Shown piece after piece: positions 31,053-39,161 of a DNA stretch of 64,000 nt. Each line of letters begins with the position of its first letter. Position 1 is the stretch's first letter. A model generated the notes under the pieces. The model had not been told where the DNA came from, made no database searches, and saw only the letters and a program-made list of their open reading frames with translations. Position numbers and translations under genes: made by a program. The stretch lies in NCBI GenBank assembly GCA_937124615.1, contig CAKZKR010000016.1, forward strand, positions 62,001-126,000. Direction: 5' to 3'. The stretch comes from an uncultured bacterium. GTDB lineage: Bacteria; Hydrogenedentota; Hydrogenedentia; Hydrogenedentales; Hydrogenedentaceae.

Positions 31053-31256
31053 ATGCGTTTGGGTTACTTACTCATAATGGTTACTATAACTCTACTAATT
31101 ACTTTTGTAACAGTTCCTCCTCTTTTCTACCCCAAATGTAGATCCTGTGGAAAGCGTAATATTATCAGTAGAACACATTGCAAATCATGTAATAAGGAAA
31201 TAGAACAAGATTACATTTCTATGGTAAATCAAACGGAACACCATCATAACGATTAA
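31053..31256 (+). CDS. Small membrane protein with a zinc ribbon
   Basis: A 67-residue protein with one N-terminal helix (residues 5-25) followed by two CxxC pairs (CRSCGKRN and CKSCNKE), which form a small zinc ribbon. It has an AAGG site and lies 12 bases upstream of a larger protein that also has zinc ribbons and a membrane helix. The pairing suggests a shared complex. No family name is recognised. Confidence 0.65.
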   Translation: MRLGYLLIMVTITLLITFVTVPPLFYPKCRSCGKRNIISRTHCKSCNKEIEQDYISMVNQTEHHHND

Positions 31257-31268
31257 AAGGAATAATCT

Positions 31269-32819
31269 ATGTTCCAGTGCCCATTTTGTGAAAAACCAAT
31301 AAATGAAAACGCAACACAATGTCCCCATTGTGGGGCCCCAATAAAAGCATCTACTATACCAATTCAAGCAAAAACAGAGACAAAATCTCAGGGTATTTGC
31401 CCCAATTGTAAATCTCCGGTAAATAAAACAGATATAATTTGCATTTATTGTGGAACAAACTTGCTTACAGGAACAAAGATATTACCTGAAACACCCAAAG
31501 AAAAGAAAAGTCTTTTTCCTTCTATTAACATTAAAAAGAAATATTTTTTATATGGGGTTATTATCATTTTGTTGCTAATTATTGTTGGTATTGGAATCGT
31601 ATACTTTACATACGACCCTATATCCAGTGCAATTAGTTTAAGTCGTACAAATCTATTAGGTGCGATTGACATTCTGCAGAAATACATTGCAAAAAATCCT
31701 CAAAATAACCGTGCCCATTTGATATTAGGGAAACTTTATTTAAAAAATAATCAATTTGATGAAGCATTAACAGAATTTGAAAAAGTTATAACAGAAAATG
31801 ATAACAACACTGATGTTATATGGCTGGCATTATTGGCGTCGGCAAAAAAGAATAGTAAAGAAAAACAATTACAATATATAAAGAAATTAGAACAAAAATA
31901 TCCTGATAGAAATGATTTAAAACTACTCACGCTACTTGGAGAAGGGAATCTTCCAATTTTAAATAATGATGAATATTTACTTTCTTTATCTAAATCTTCA
32001 GATGTAAATAAGAATAGTATTGTTGCATTATTGCTCTCTCGTGGTAATTATAACGAGGTATTAAATTTGGTAAACAATATCGACATCTCTCCCCAAACTG
32101 CATTACTCCTTTTGATAATGTCAGAAAATATGAAAGATGAGCAAAATAAACAAAAATACCTCTCAATAATTAATAATAATATTCAAGAATTAAGTGATTT
32201 GGGAAAGTCTTTTGTCGCTTCTTTGTTCTTGAATTCCGGGGATACAAACAAAACACTTCAAATATTACAATCACTAAAATCGAAGGAAAGAATTCCGACA
32301 AGTCTGAATTATTTATATGCATTAACTTTACTTAACTCAGGACTTACAACAGAAGCCATTATAGAATTAGAAAAGATAAAAAATTCTGAAGGGAATTATT
32401 CACATGATGCTACTTTAGATTTAGCATTATTATATTTTCAACAAGATAATGTTGCTAAGGCATCAGAGTTAATACAGAATATTAAAAATAAAGGGCAACC
32501 CACACCGCGTTCCTATCTTATCGAGGGAAGAATTGCTTTAGCAAACAATGACATGAGCTATGCACAGCAATGTTTTGCAAATGCAATTCAGAAAGAACCT
32601 AATTATGCACCCGCATATTTAGAAAATGGATTGCTTTATATACAGAGGGGTGTCCTTTCGGAAGGTTTAAAACATCTAAAAACCTATATTCAGATTCTCA
32701 AAAACACAGTTCCCGGTTATTCTACCTCAGAAATTGAGGTTCTAATAGAACAAATTGAACAAACTCTTTTAAACAATCCCGTACCCCCACAACCCAATAC
32801 AGCTCAAAAAGGATTGTAA
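31269..32819 (+). CDS. Double zinc-ribbon membrane protein with extracytoplasmic TPR array
   Basis: A 516-residue protein. Two zinc ribbons sit at the N-terminus (CPFCEKP, CPHCGAP; then CPNCKSP, CIYCGTN, residues 4-61). One membrane helix covers ~93-118. At least seven TPR-like units run from ~120 to ~500 (NRAHLILGKLYLKNNQFDEA, PAYLENGLLYIQRG). With the ribbons at the N-terminus and a single helix, ribbons should face the cytoplasm and TPRs the periplasm. An AAGGA site precedes the ATG, and the next gene starts 3 bases after the stop. Confidence 0.8.
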   Translation: MFQCPFCEKPINENATQCPHCGAPIKASTIPIQAKTETKSQGICPNCKSPVNKTDIICIYCGTNLLTGTKILPETPKEKKSLFPSINIKKKYFLYGVIIILLLIIVGIGIVYFTYDPISSAISLSRTNLLGAIDILQKYIAKNPQNNRAHLILGKLYLKNNQFDEALTEFEKVITENDNNTDVIWLALLASAKKNSKEKQLQYIKKLEQKYPDRNDLKLLTLLGEGNLPILNNDEYLLSLSKSSDVNKNSIVALLLSRGNYNEVLNLVNNIDISPQTALLLLIMSENMKDEQNKQKYLSIINNNIQELSDLGKSFVASLFLNSGDTNKTLQILQSLKSKERIPTSLNYLYALTLLNSGLTTEAIIELEKIKNSEGNYSHDATLDLALLYFQQDNVAKASELIQNIKNKGQPTPRSYLIEGRIALANNDMSYAQQCFANAIQKEPNYAPAYLENGLLYIQRGVLSEGLKHLKTYIQILKNTVPGYSTSEIEVLIEQIEQTLLNNPVPPQPNTAQKGL

Positions 32820-32822
32820 TTT

Positions 32823-34277
32823 ATGTATAAGATTGTATTTAAATCATTCATTATATTATTCCCATTTATTTTGTTTATTTCTTCTCGGGGATATTCCTGG
32901 GGACCAACATCGCAAATATCAATTGTCAATAATGCTATCCATTTGATTGATAAAGAATTGAATGCATCACTAAAAAAACTGGATACAGAAATCAAAAATG
33001 GTGCGGGTATTACTGATGAAACGCTTTATACATTAATTCCTACTGCAAAAACAGACCCTGTTCGAGCAATAGAAACAGAAATGAATTTACTAATTGCAGT
33101 TAAAACAAAAAAGATTGATCCATATTATGCATTTCGTTTAGGAGTGTTGGGGAAACTAACAGCACAAACAACATCTCCCCTACAAAATGCAGACCCTACT
33201 ATACAAATTCTCTATAACTCTGATGTCGAAAAAATGATAGAAAATGTGCCCCTACGCACTACTCAACGGCAAAAGGTTAATCCATCGGTATATTTTGCAC
33301 AACTCTATCGACAAATCTTATCAAGAGATCGAATCTTTGAACAGGAATATAAATCAAATATTGGATTTAAAGGTACTGCATCGACAACATTGTCAGAATG
33401 TGTTAGTATATCACTTAACGCAGTAGCCGATGTATGGTATAGCATACTCGTTCCAGGACAGGTTGTAGGTGGTGTTAGTGAGGTATCTCTCAGGGATTAT
33501 GCCTTACAGGGCGGTCTTTTTTATGCAAAAAGAGGAAAAATAGAAGAAATTAGAACGAATATTCGAAAACTAAGTGATTTAGTCACATTTACAGAGGATA
33601 TGTATATTCAAATCGCCGATACTCTTTTAGGAATGGATATTAACGAACTTGCAATAGAACAATATAAAAATGCATTAGCATTAAATCTAAATCGTAAAGA
33701 CATTTCAAGAAAAATTGCTGATTATTATGTAGGTAAAGGGACCAAAGCCCTTGAAACAAAAAAGCTGGAAGAAGCACTTGAACTGTTTAACAATGCTATA
33801 TCCGTAGACCCATTACATCCTGAAGCCGAACGTTTACGGCTGGAAACAGAGCATAGTATAAAAGAACGAGAAACACGCCTTGCACAAACAAAAGAGGCTC
33901 TGGAAAGGGCAGAAAAATTACAAAGCACAGCAGAACAAGAGGCTTTAACGGGAAGAATAGCTGAATCAATTGTTCTTCTAAGACAGGCTTTGGCTACTTA
34001 TGATGAGGTATCGGATGAGTTTCCAATGGAAAATCAACAAAAGAACAGAGGGATACGAATCGTTAATGCAAGGATTCAGGAATTAAAAGGACAGCTACTG
34101 GAGAGTTCAAAGAATTTTTCAGGGAAATACCCCAATGTTGATTTAGTTAATTCAATAAATCGAATAAGTAACGAAATTGCTAATAGCATCATTAAAGAAA
34201 CCATTGATAATGGATTCCAAAGTGGTTTGCAATCCCTATTACAGGGAATACCTTCAAATATATTAGAAGTTAGATAA
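32823..34277 (+). CDS. Exported TPR protein with phospholipase C-like N-terminus
   Basis: A 484-residue exported protein; the signal peptide ends near SRGYSWG. The mature start WGPTSQISIVNNAI resembles the start of zinc-dependent phospholipase C/S1-P1-like proteins, where a W-G-x-x-T-H pattern provides metal ligands; here the His is Gln, so metal binding is doubtful. TPR units lie around 275-345 (KIADYYVGKGTKALETKKLEEA), then a coiled coil (~345-385) and a helical end. It is the last gene of a three-gene run with the zinc-ribbon proteins and convergent with the permease gene. Confidence 0.7.
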   Translation: MYKIVFKSFIILFPFILFISSRGYSWGPTSQISIVNNAIHLIDKELNASLKKLDTEIKNGAGITDETLYTLIPTAKTDPVRAIETEMNLLIAVKTKKIDPYYAFRLGVLGKLTAQTTSPLQNADPTIQILYNSDVEKMIENVPLRTTQRQKVNPSVYFAQLYRQILSRDRIFEQEYKSNIGFKGTASTTLSECVSISLNAVADVWYSILVPGQVVGGVSEVSLRDYALQGGLFYAKRGKIEEIRTNIRKLSDLVTFTEDMYIQIADTLLGMDINELAIEQYKNALALNLNRKDISRKIADYYVGKGTKALETKKLEEALELFNNAISVDPLHPEAERLRLETEHSIKERETRLAQTKEALERAEKLQSTAEQEALTGRIAESIVLLRQALATYDEVSDEFPMENQQKNRGIRIVNARIQELKGQLLESSKNFSGKYPNVDLVNSINRISNEIANSIIKETIDNGFQSGLQSLLQGIPSNILEVR

Positions 34278-34282
34278 GTATC

Positions 34283-35623
34283 TTACTTGCAATTACAATG
34301 GTATAGTATTCGATTTTCTATTATCTCAACAGAATAACCTTTTTCTATAAGTACTTTATTGATTTCCTCTAAAGAAGGTGTTCCATAGATAACTGCAGTT
34401 TTTTCTTCAAGTGATATATTTATATCTGTAACATTTGATATACCTCTTATAAGTGCAGATATTTTTTGAACACAATGCGAACATGTCATCTCAGCAATCT
34501 TAATCTTCAAATAGCTACCATTCTCAGGAATTTTCATTTTTCTTCTTTTTATTAATGTCCATGGGTCAATATTTAAAATCCCTAAAATCAAAACTAAAAT
34601 AAATAGAATTAACGATATTACCTTCCATCGGCTATAAAATATATCATGAGAATGTTGAATGTTAGAGATTTTCGATATATTTAAAGAGGGGATATAATCA
34701 ATCAGATAATCAAAAGTAATACCAAAGAATAGAGCCGAAAAAATCATTGTAAGGATATATATAATTACTGCTCTTCTCCCTAAAAATTGTTTAACTACTG
34801 AAATTGTCGCAATATTTGTTGCTGGACCAGCAATAAGAAAAGCAAGCGCAGATCCTGGAGAGGCTCCTAAATAAATAAGGCTAAGAGCAACAGGTATAGA
34901 TGCAGTAGCACAAACATAAATTGGGATTCCTACTAGTATTGCCATGAATATCTGTAATATTCCAATGTTAAGAAAATTAGAAATAATACCTGGAGGAATC
35001 AAAGTAGTTATTACACTGGCTATAACAATTCCAAGAATAAGAGGACGGACAATTTCACGAGGTAATGTAATAAAGCCATAATGGACAACTTTTGAAATAG
35101 AATAGAGTCCATCTTTTTTATCGTGCATGTTTGCTTCATTTTTATTTATTTTTTGCTCTTCTTCTAATATATCAACCTCCTGTTCTATCTTTTTTTTTTC
35201 AATCCAATAATAAACAGAACCACCCAAAAGTGCAGTTATCAACGCTATAAATGGCCTATATATAGCCATTGGGAGACCTAATAAAGCATAAGTTGCCAAG
35301 ATAGAATCTACACCTGTCTGGGGTGTTGATAATATAAAGGACAGCATCGCAGGGATATTGGCCCCTTGTTTTCTTAAGGATGCCATCACAGGAATTACCC
35401 CACAAGAACAAAGTGGTAGAGGAACTCCTATTATAGCGCTTTTTACAATCGGAGAATATCCCCTACCCGCAAGGTGCTGTTGAACCCATGATGTAGGGAT
35501 AATCTGGGACAATATACCTGCTACAAGAAAACCAAACAATAGGTAAGGAGCCATTTCGGCAAGTATGTATATAAAGTTAAAGATAAATTGCTGTAACATC
35601 AGATAATTATCTATCCTCAACAA
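34283..35623 (-). CDS. SO_0444-type Cu/Zn efflux permease with HMA domain
   Basis: A 446-residue member of the PF03773 permease group. Eight or more helices carry PLCSCGVIPVMASLRKQGA and LSTPQTGVDS in the first half, repeated as ATASIPVALSLIYLGAS and AGPATNIATI in the second half. From ~370 a heavy-metal-associated domain follows with MTCSHC. The protein ends in a Cys/His tail (HCNCK). This is the architecture of the Cu/Zn efflux transporters of the SO_0444 family. It stands alone on the minus strand, 29 bases from the next gene upstream. Confidence 0.88.
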   Translation of the reverse strand: MLRIDNYLMLQQFIFNFIYILAEMAPYLLFGFLVAGILSQIIPTSWVQQHLAGRGYSPIVKSAIIGVPLPLCSCGVIPVMASLRKQGANIPAMLSFILSTPQTGVDSILATYALLGLPMAIYRPFIALITALLGGSVYYWIEKKKIEQEVDILEEEQKINKNEANMHDKKDGLYSISKVVHYGFITLPREIVRPLILGIVIASVITTLIPPGIISNFLNIGILQIFMAILVGIPIYVCATASIPVALSLIYLGASPGSALAFLIAGPATNIATISVVKQFLGRRAVIIYILTMIFSALFFGITFDYLIDYIPSLNISKISNIQHSHDIFYSRWKVISLILFILVLILGILNIDPWTLIKRRKMKIPENGSYLKIKIAEMTCSHCVQKISALIRGISNVTDINISLEEKTAVIYGTPSLEEINKVLIEKGYSVEIIENRILYHCNCK

Positions 35624-35652
35624 TAGAAATAATCTTATATATAAACAAAATA

Positions 35653-36264
35653 TTATCTAATTATATTCTCTAGAAAACTTGTTTTATTGACTTCCTTTTG
35701 TATTTGTTGAGATAGATCAGACAGGGCTTTATTCACGACTTCATTAATTTGTTCTTCTCTTTCAAATATTCTTTCTACTACAAATTCTTTACTTAAAATA
35801 TTTTTACTTGTTTTAGTTTCTCTTATCCTCATATTTAATAGGATCAAAACTTTTTTTATATTACCTTCTTTTATACAATAAAACTGCTCAACTTCACCTG
35901 TTAAAACTAAGTCGGGATTTTTTAGTTCTACAGTTTTTGATATATCCTGAAATCTGCCTGTCTTTTCCATAGATTTCAAAATAAGTTTCTCGATAACCTC
36001 AACAGGATGCTCTGCCCATTCTAAACCTTCTTTAGAATACAATTTCCCTTGTTCCAAAAATGTTATATAACTTGTAATTGACCTGGAAACTTCTAACCCA
36101 CGAATCCCAATAGTTAACCCTGTATACTCTCCCTTTTGCTCTTCTATGGTTGGATTAAGATAATACTTGATTGAATAATCAGTTTTAATAGGTGTTAAAC
36201 AACCAATAAACCCCAAAGACAAAAAAAGTAATATTAAACTTTTGGGTATAACATTCTTCTTCAT
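35653..36264 (-). CDS. ABC-type transport auxiliary lipoprotein (PqiC/LptE-like, PF03886)
   Basis: A 203-residue lipoprotein; the lipobox is GFIGC with Cys at residue 22. After it comes YSIKYYLNP, the usual PqiC/MlaA-partner start, then the beta-alpha pattern of the DUF330 family. A good GGAGG site lies inside the end of the mlaD-like gene. In related systems this lipoprotein sits at the outer membrane and receives the MCE tube. It is the last gene of the ligA-mla run. Confidence 0.8.
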   Translation of the reverse strand: MKKNVIPKSLILLFLSLGFIGCLTPIKTDYSIKYYLNPTIEEQKGEYTGLTIGIRGLEVSRSITSYITFLEQGKLYSKEGLEWAEHPVEVIEKLILKSMEKTGRFQDISKTVELKNPDLVLTGEVEQFYCIKEGNIKKVLILLNMRIRETKTSKNILSKEFVVERIFEREEQINEVVNKALSDLSQQIQKEVNKTSFLENIIR

Positions 36265-36266
36265 AC

Positions 36267-37256
36267 TTATTTTCCTCCCTTCTCAGAAACTTTACCTCTT
36301 ATAATAGAGGAAGGGTTTTTACGGATTGATTCAAGCAAATTTCTAAGAGATTCCAATGTGTAGTTAACTTCCTGCAGAGTCTTTTGTAATGAAAATTCAA
36401 TGTTATCGGCTTTATAGGAGGCTGTACTCGTAATATTTTTTAATTCGCTTACCAAACCATCAACATTTTTAGAAAGGCTTTTTATCTCCTCTATTGCTGA
36501 ATTAATATTTTCTTGTGTTTTATGAACATCTACTTGCTCTGCTTTTTCTGTAATAACTGTAACAAGTTTATCCGCCTTCTCAGATAATTCTTTAATTTTA
36601 CCAACTGTTTGCTCTCCCACATCCATTGTATTACTAATTTTCGGCTCTATTTTGTTTATTGTTGTATTAATATTCTTTACTGTATCTTGCAAATCATCCA
36701 AAAGTGTCTCTCCTTTTTCCAGAACTCTATCAACTTTTTTTGCTATTTCTGTTATGTCACCTGATTCTATTCCTTCAAGACCTGTTTTTACTGAATTTAA
36801 TATATTTTTCATATCCTCCATAAGTTCTTCAATTCTTGAACTTACTGCTGAAATAGTAGAACGGCGCGCAGGGATCTTACTACCTGGAGGCAAAATAGGA
36901 GCATTTGTATCTCCACCACTTAGTGATATTGCCATTGTTCCAGCAGCAAGGCTATAAATTACAATATTGGCTTCAACTCCTTCGTGCAAAGTTACTTTCC
37001 TGCTATCTATATTGATAACAATCCTTGGTTTCCCTTCATGACTTACTTTTATCTCTTCTACTTTTCCGACAGGAACACCTAAATACTCAACAACACCTCC
37101 TTCATATACACCTAAAACAGATTCATCAAATTCTATCCAGTATCTTATCCCATAATTACTATACATCCCCGATACGAAATAAAAAATAAAAAGGGTTATT
37201 GTTAAGCAAACAAAAAGGAATAGAAAAACTTGAAACTTTTGTTTTCGAGTAGCCAC
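36267..37256 (-). CDS. MCE-domain lipid transport protein (MlaD/PqiB type)
   Basis: A 329-residue protein with one N-terminal membrane helix (~9-28), one MCE domain (~38-125; GGVVEYLGVPVGKVEEIKV), and a long helical tail. One MCE domain plus a helical tail fits tube- or needle-forming forms better than short MlaD. The start is GTG at 37256 with AAGGA seven bases upstream. The gene follows the MlaF and MlaE homologues and precedes the lipoprotein, completing a lipid transporter. Confidence 0.88.
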   Translation of the reverse strand: MATRKQKFQVFLFLFVCLTITLFIFYFVSGMYSNYGIRYWIEFDESVLGVYEGGVVEYLGVPVGKVEEIKVSHEGKPRIVINIDSRKVTLHEGVEANIVIYSLAAGTMAISLSGGDTNAPILPPGSKIPARRSTISAVSSRIEELMEDMKNILNSVKTGLEGIESGDITEIAKKVDRVLEKGETLLDDLQDTVKNINTTINKIEPKISNTMDVGEQTVGKIKELSEKADKLVTVITEKAEQVDVHKTQENINSAIEEIKSLSKNVDGLVSELKNITSTASYKADNIEFSLQKTLQEVNYTLESLRNLLESIRKNPSSIIRGKVSEKGGK

Positions 37257-37295
37257 TGTTTTATCCTTGTTTCACTTTATAAAAAATAATTATTT

Positions 37296-38066
37296 CTAAT
37301 GATATGCAAATGAATATCTTTGTTCATTTGGTCTTCTCTCAAAAAATTGTTTTACTTTATCTATCGAGGTATATTTTACTTCTTCCATACTACCACAAAA
37401 AATTGCATGTCCTTCATCAAGCATCAAAACACGGTCTGCAATTTTCTTAATGGATTCTAATTCATGACTTACAATAATAAAGGTTATTCCCAAAATTTTT
37501 CTTAGGTTCATGATAAGTTCATCCAATTCACAAGCAATAATAGGGTCTAATCCAGCGGAGGGCTCGTCAAAAAAGACTAAGGGAGGGTCTAATGCCAGTG
37601 CCCTTGCCAATCCTGCCCTTTTTTTCATTCCACCCGATAATTCCTCAGGCATCCGATTTTCAACCCCTGCTAACCCAACTAAACTCAATTTTATTCGAAC
37701 TATTTCATCTATAATCTCAGAATCAACCAGACCGTATTCTCTAAGCGGTAATGCAACATTTTCACCAACAGTGATGGAATTTATTAATCCGCTTGATTGA
37801 AATGCAATACCAATATTCTGTTGTATCTTTTGTAATTCTTCTTCGTCCATTGATGTTATATTTTGTCCCTGTATAAAAACATTTCCAATAGTAGGTTTTA
37901 ACAAACCGCATATTGACTTTAAAAGTGTAGTTTTTCCACAACCACTTCCCCCAATAATCAAAAATATCTCTTTCCTGTAAACATCAAAAGATACATCCTG
38001 TAGTACAATTCGCTCACCATATTGAACTTGGAGAGATTCAACTTTTAATATAACTTCCTGAGACAC
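37296..38066 (-). CDS. Lipid-transport ABC ATPase (MlaF type)
   Basis: A 256-residue ATPase. Walker A is GGSGCGKTT (~37-45), the signature is LSGGMKKRAGLARALALDP (~143-161), and Walker B is LVFFDEPSAGLDP. The H-loop is in IIVSHELE. The LSGGMKKRAG form is typical of MlaF. It uses a GTG start with AAGGA upstream and lies 12 bases behind the permease gene. Confidence 0.95.
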   Translation of the reverse strand: MSQEVILKVESLQVQYGERIVLQDVSFDVYRKEIFLIIGGSGCGKTTLLKSICGLLKPTIGNVFIQGQNITSMDEEELQKIQQNIGIAFQSSGLINSITVGENVALPLREYGLVDSEIIDEIVRIKLSLVGLAGVENRMPEELSGGMKKRAGLARALALDPPLVFFDEPSAGLDPIIACELDELIMNLRKILGITFIIVSHELESIKKIADRVLMLDEGHAIFCGSMEEVKYTSIDKVKQFFERRPNEQRYSFAYH

Positions 38067-38078
38067 TTTAATTCCTTT

Positions 38079-39161
38079 TTATATTAAATAATAGAAAATA
38101 GTTGCAAAGACAATATCTACAGCAATCAACATAAATACATCCATAACTACAGCACGAGTTGTCATTAAACCGACACCTCTGGAACCACCGGATACTCGAA
38201 AACCGTTATGGCAACCGATCAATACAATAAACACAGCAAATACAAATGTTTTTAACATTCCTTGCAAAAGGTCTTCAAAATATGCAGAATTCACCGTTTG
38301 CCTAAACCATACAGAAGGGTTAAATTCTAATACAAGTATTCCCCATGCTGAGCCACCTAATAAGCCAAAAACAAGGCCTAAAATCGAAAGACAAGGAAGT
38401 ACAATTAAAAGGGCTAACATTTTTGGAGCAACTAAATATTGAGTCACATTAATTCCCATTCCTCTCAAAGCATCTATTTCTTCCTGAACTTTCATTGTTG
38501 ATATTTCCGCAGCAATTGCGGCTCCTGTTCTTGCGGATACAACTGTCGCGGTCATAATTGCAGCAAGTTCTCGAGCAAAACCTATCATAATTAAATTTGC
38601 CACATATATACTCAACCCAAAACTTGCAACCTGAGCAGAAGATAGCATCGCGATGATCAATCCTAATAAAAAGTTCATCAGACATACTATACGAACCGCT
38701 CGGACACCCATCTCATATATTTCTTCAATAAAAAGTTCCCATCGGAATTTCTTCCCTGATAAAGGGGCTAATATTGTCCAATAAATAGCATCGACACAAA
38801 GATTTAAAAAATCTTTCACTTCGTCTAAAAATTTATCCGTCTGATATAAAAACCTTATAACGAAATTTTCTATTCGTTTTTTCTCCACTTCCCTATATTC
38901 AAATGCTGGGGAAACAACTTCTAACATCTCCGAAACATTTTTATTTGCTCCCGTCCATAAAAATGAAATCTCTCGTTTTTTACACTCCTCTGCAATACGA
39001 AGAAGCCATGCACAACCTAAAGTATCCATTTTTTCTGTATTTTCTAAATCAAAAATAATCTGTTCTATTTTTTCCTTCTCGTGTCTCTGCACATTTTCAT
39101 ACAATTCCCGCCCTGTTTGAGAATTGATAAACTGTGGAGACTTTATTGTTATTGATTTCAT
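38079..39161 (-). CDS. MlaE-type permease fused to an N-terminal STAS domain
   Basis: A 360-residue fusion. Residues ~1-90 are a STAS domain (LENTEKMDTLGCAWLLRIAEE), the role filled by separate MlaB in E. coli. Residues ~110-360 are the MlaE permease, with ARELAAIMTATVVSARTGAAIAAEISTM-type motifs (positions ~197-225) and SGGSRGVG near 330. The ATG overlaps the ligA stop by four bases. With the ATPase, the MCE protein and the lipoprotein it forms a complete retrograde or anterograde phospholipid transporter between membranes. Confidence 0.93.
   Translation of the reverse strand: MKSITIKSPQFINSQTGRELYENVQRHEKEKIEQIIFDLENTEKMDTLGCAWLLRIAEECKKREISFLWTGANKNVSEMLEVVSPAFEYREVEKKRIENFVIRFLYQTDKFLDEVKDFLNLCVDAIYWTILAPLSGKKFRWELFIEEIYEMGVRAVRIVCLMNFLLGLIIAMLSSAQVASFGLSIYVANLIMIGFARELAAIMTATVVSARTGAAIAAEISTMKVQEEIDALRGMGINVTQYLVAPKMLALLIVLPCLSILGLVFGLLGGSAWGILVLEFNPSVWFRQTVNSAYFEDLLQGMLKTFVFAVFIVLIGCHNGFRVSGGSRGVGLMTTRAVVMDVFMLIAVDIVFATIFYYLI

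Noticed and set aside
34268-34290. Short AGATA/TATCT inverted repeat between convergent stops, considered as a terminator
   Set aside because: The stem is only about five AT-rich pairs and no T-run follows on either strand.
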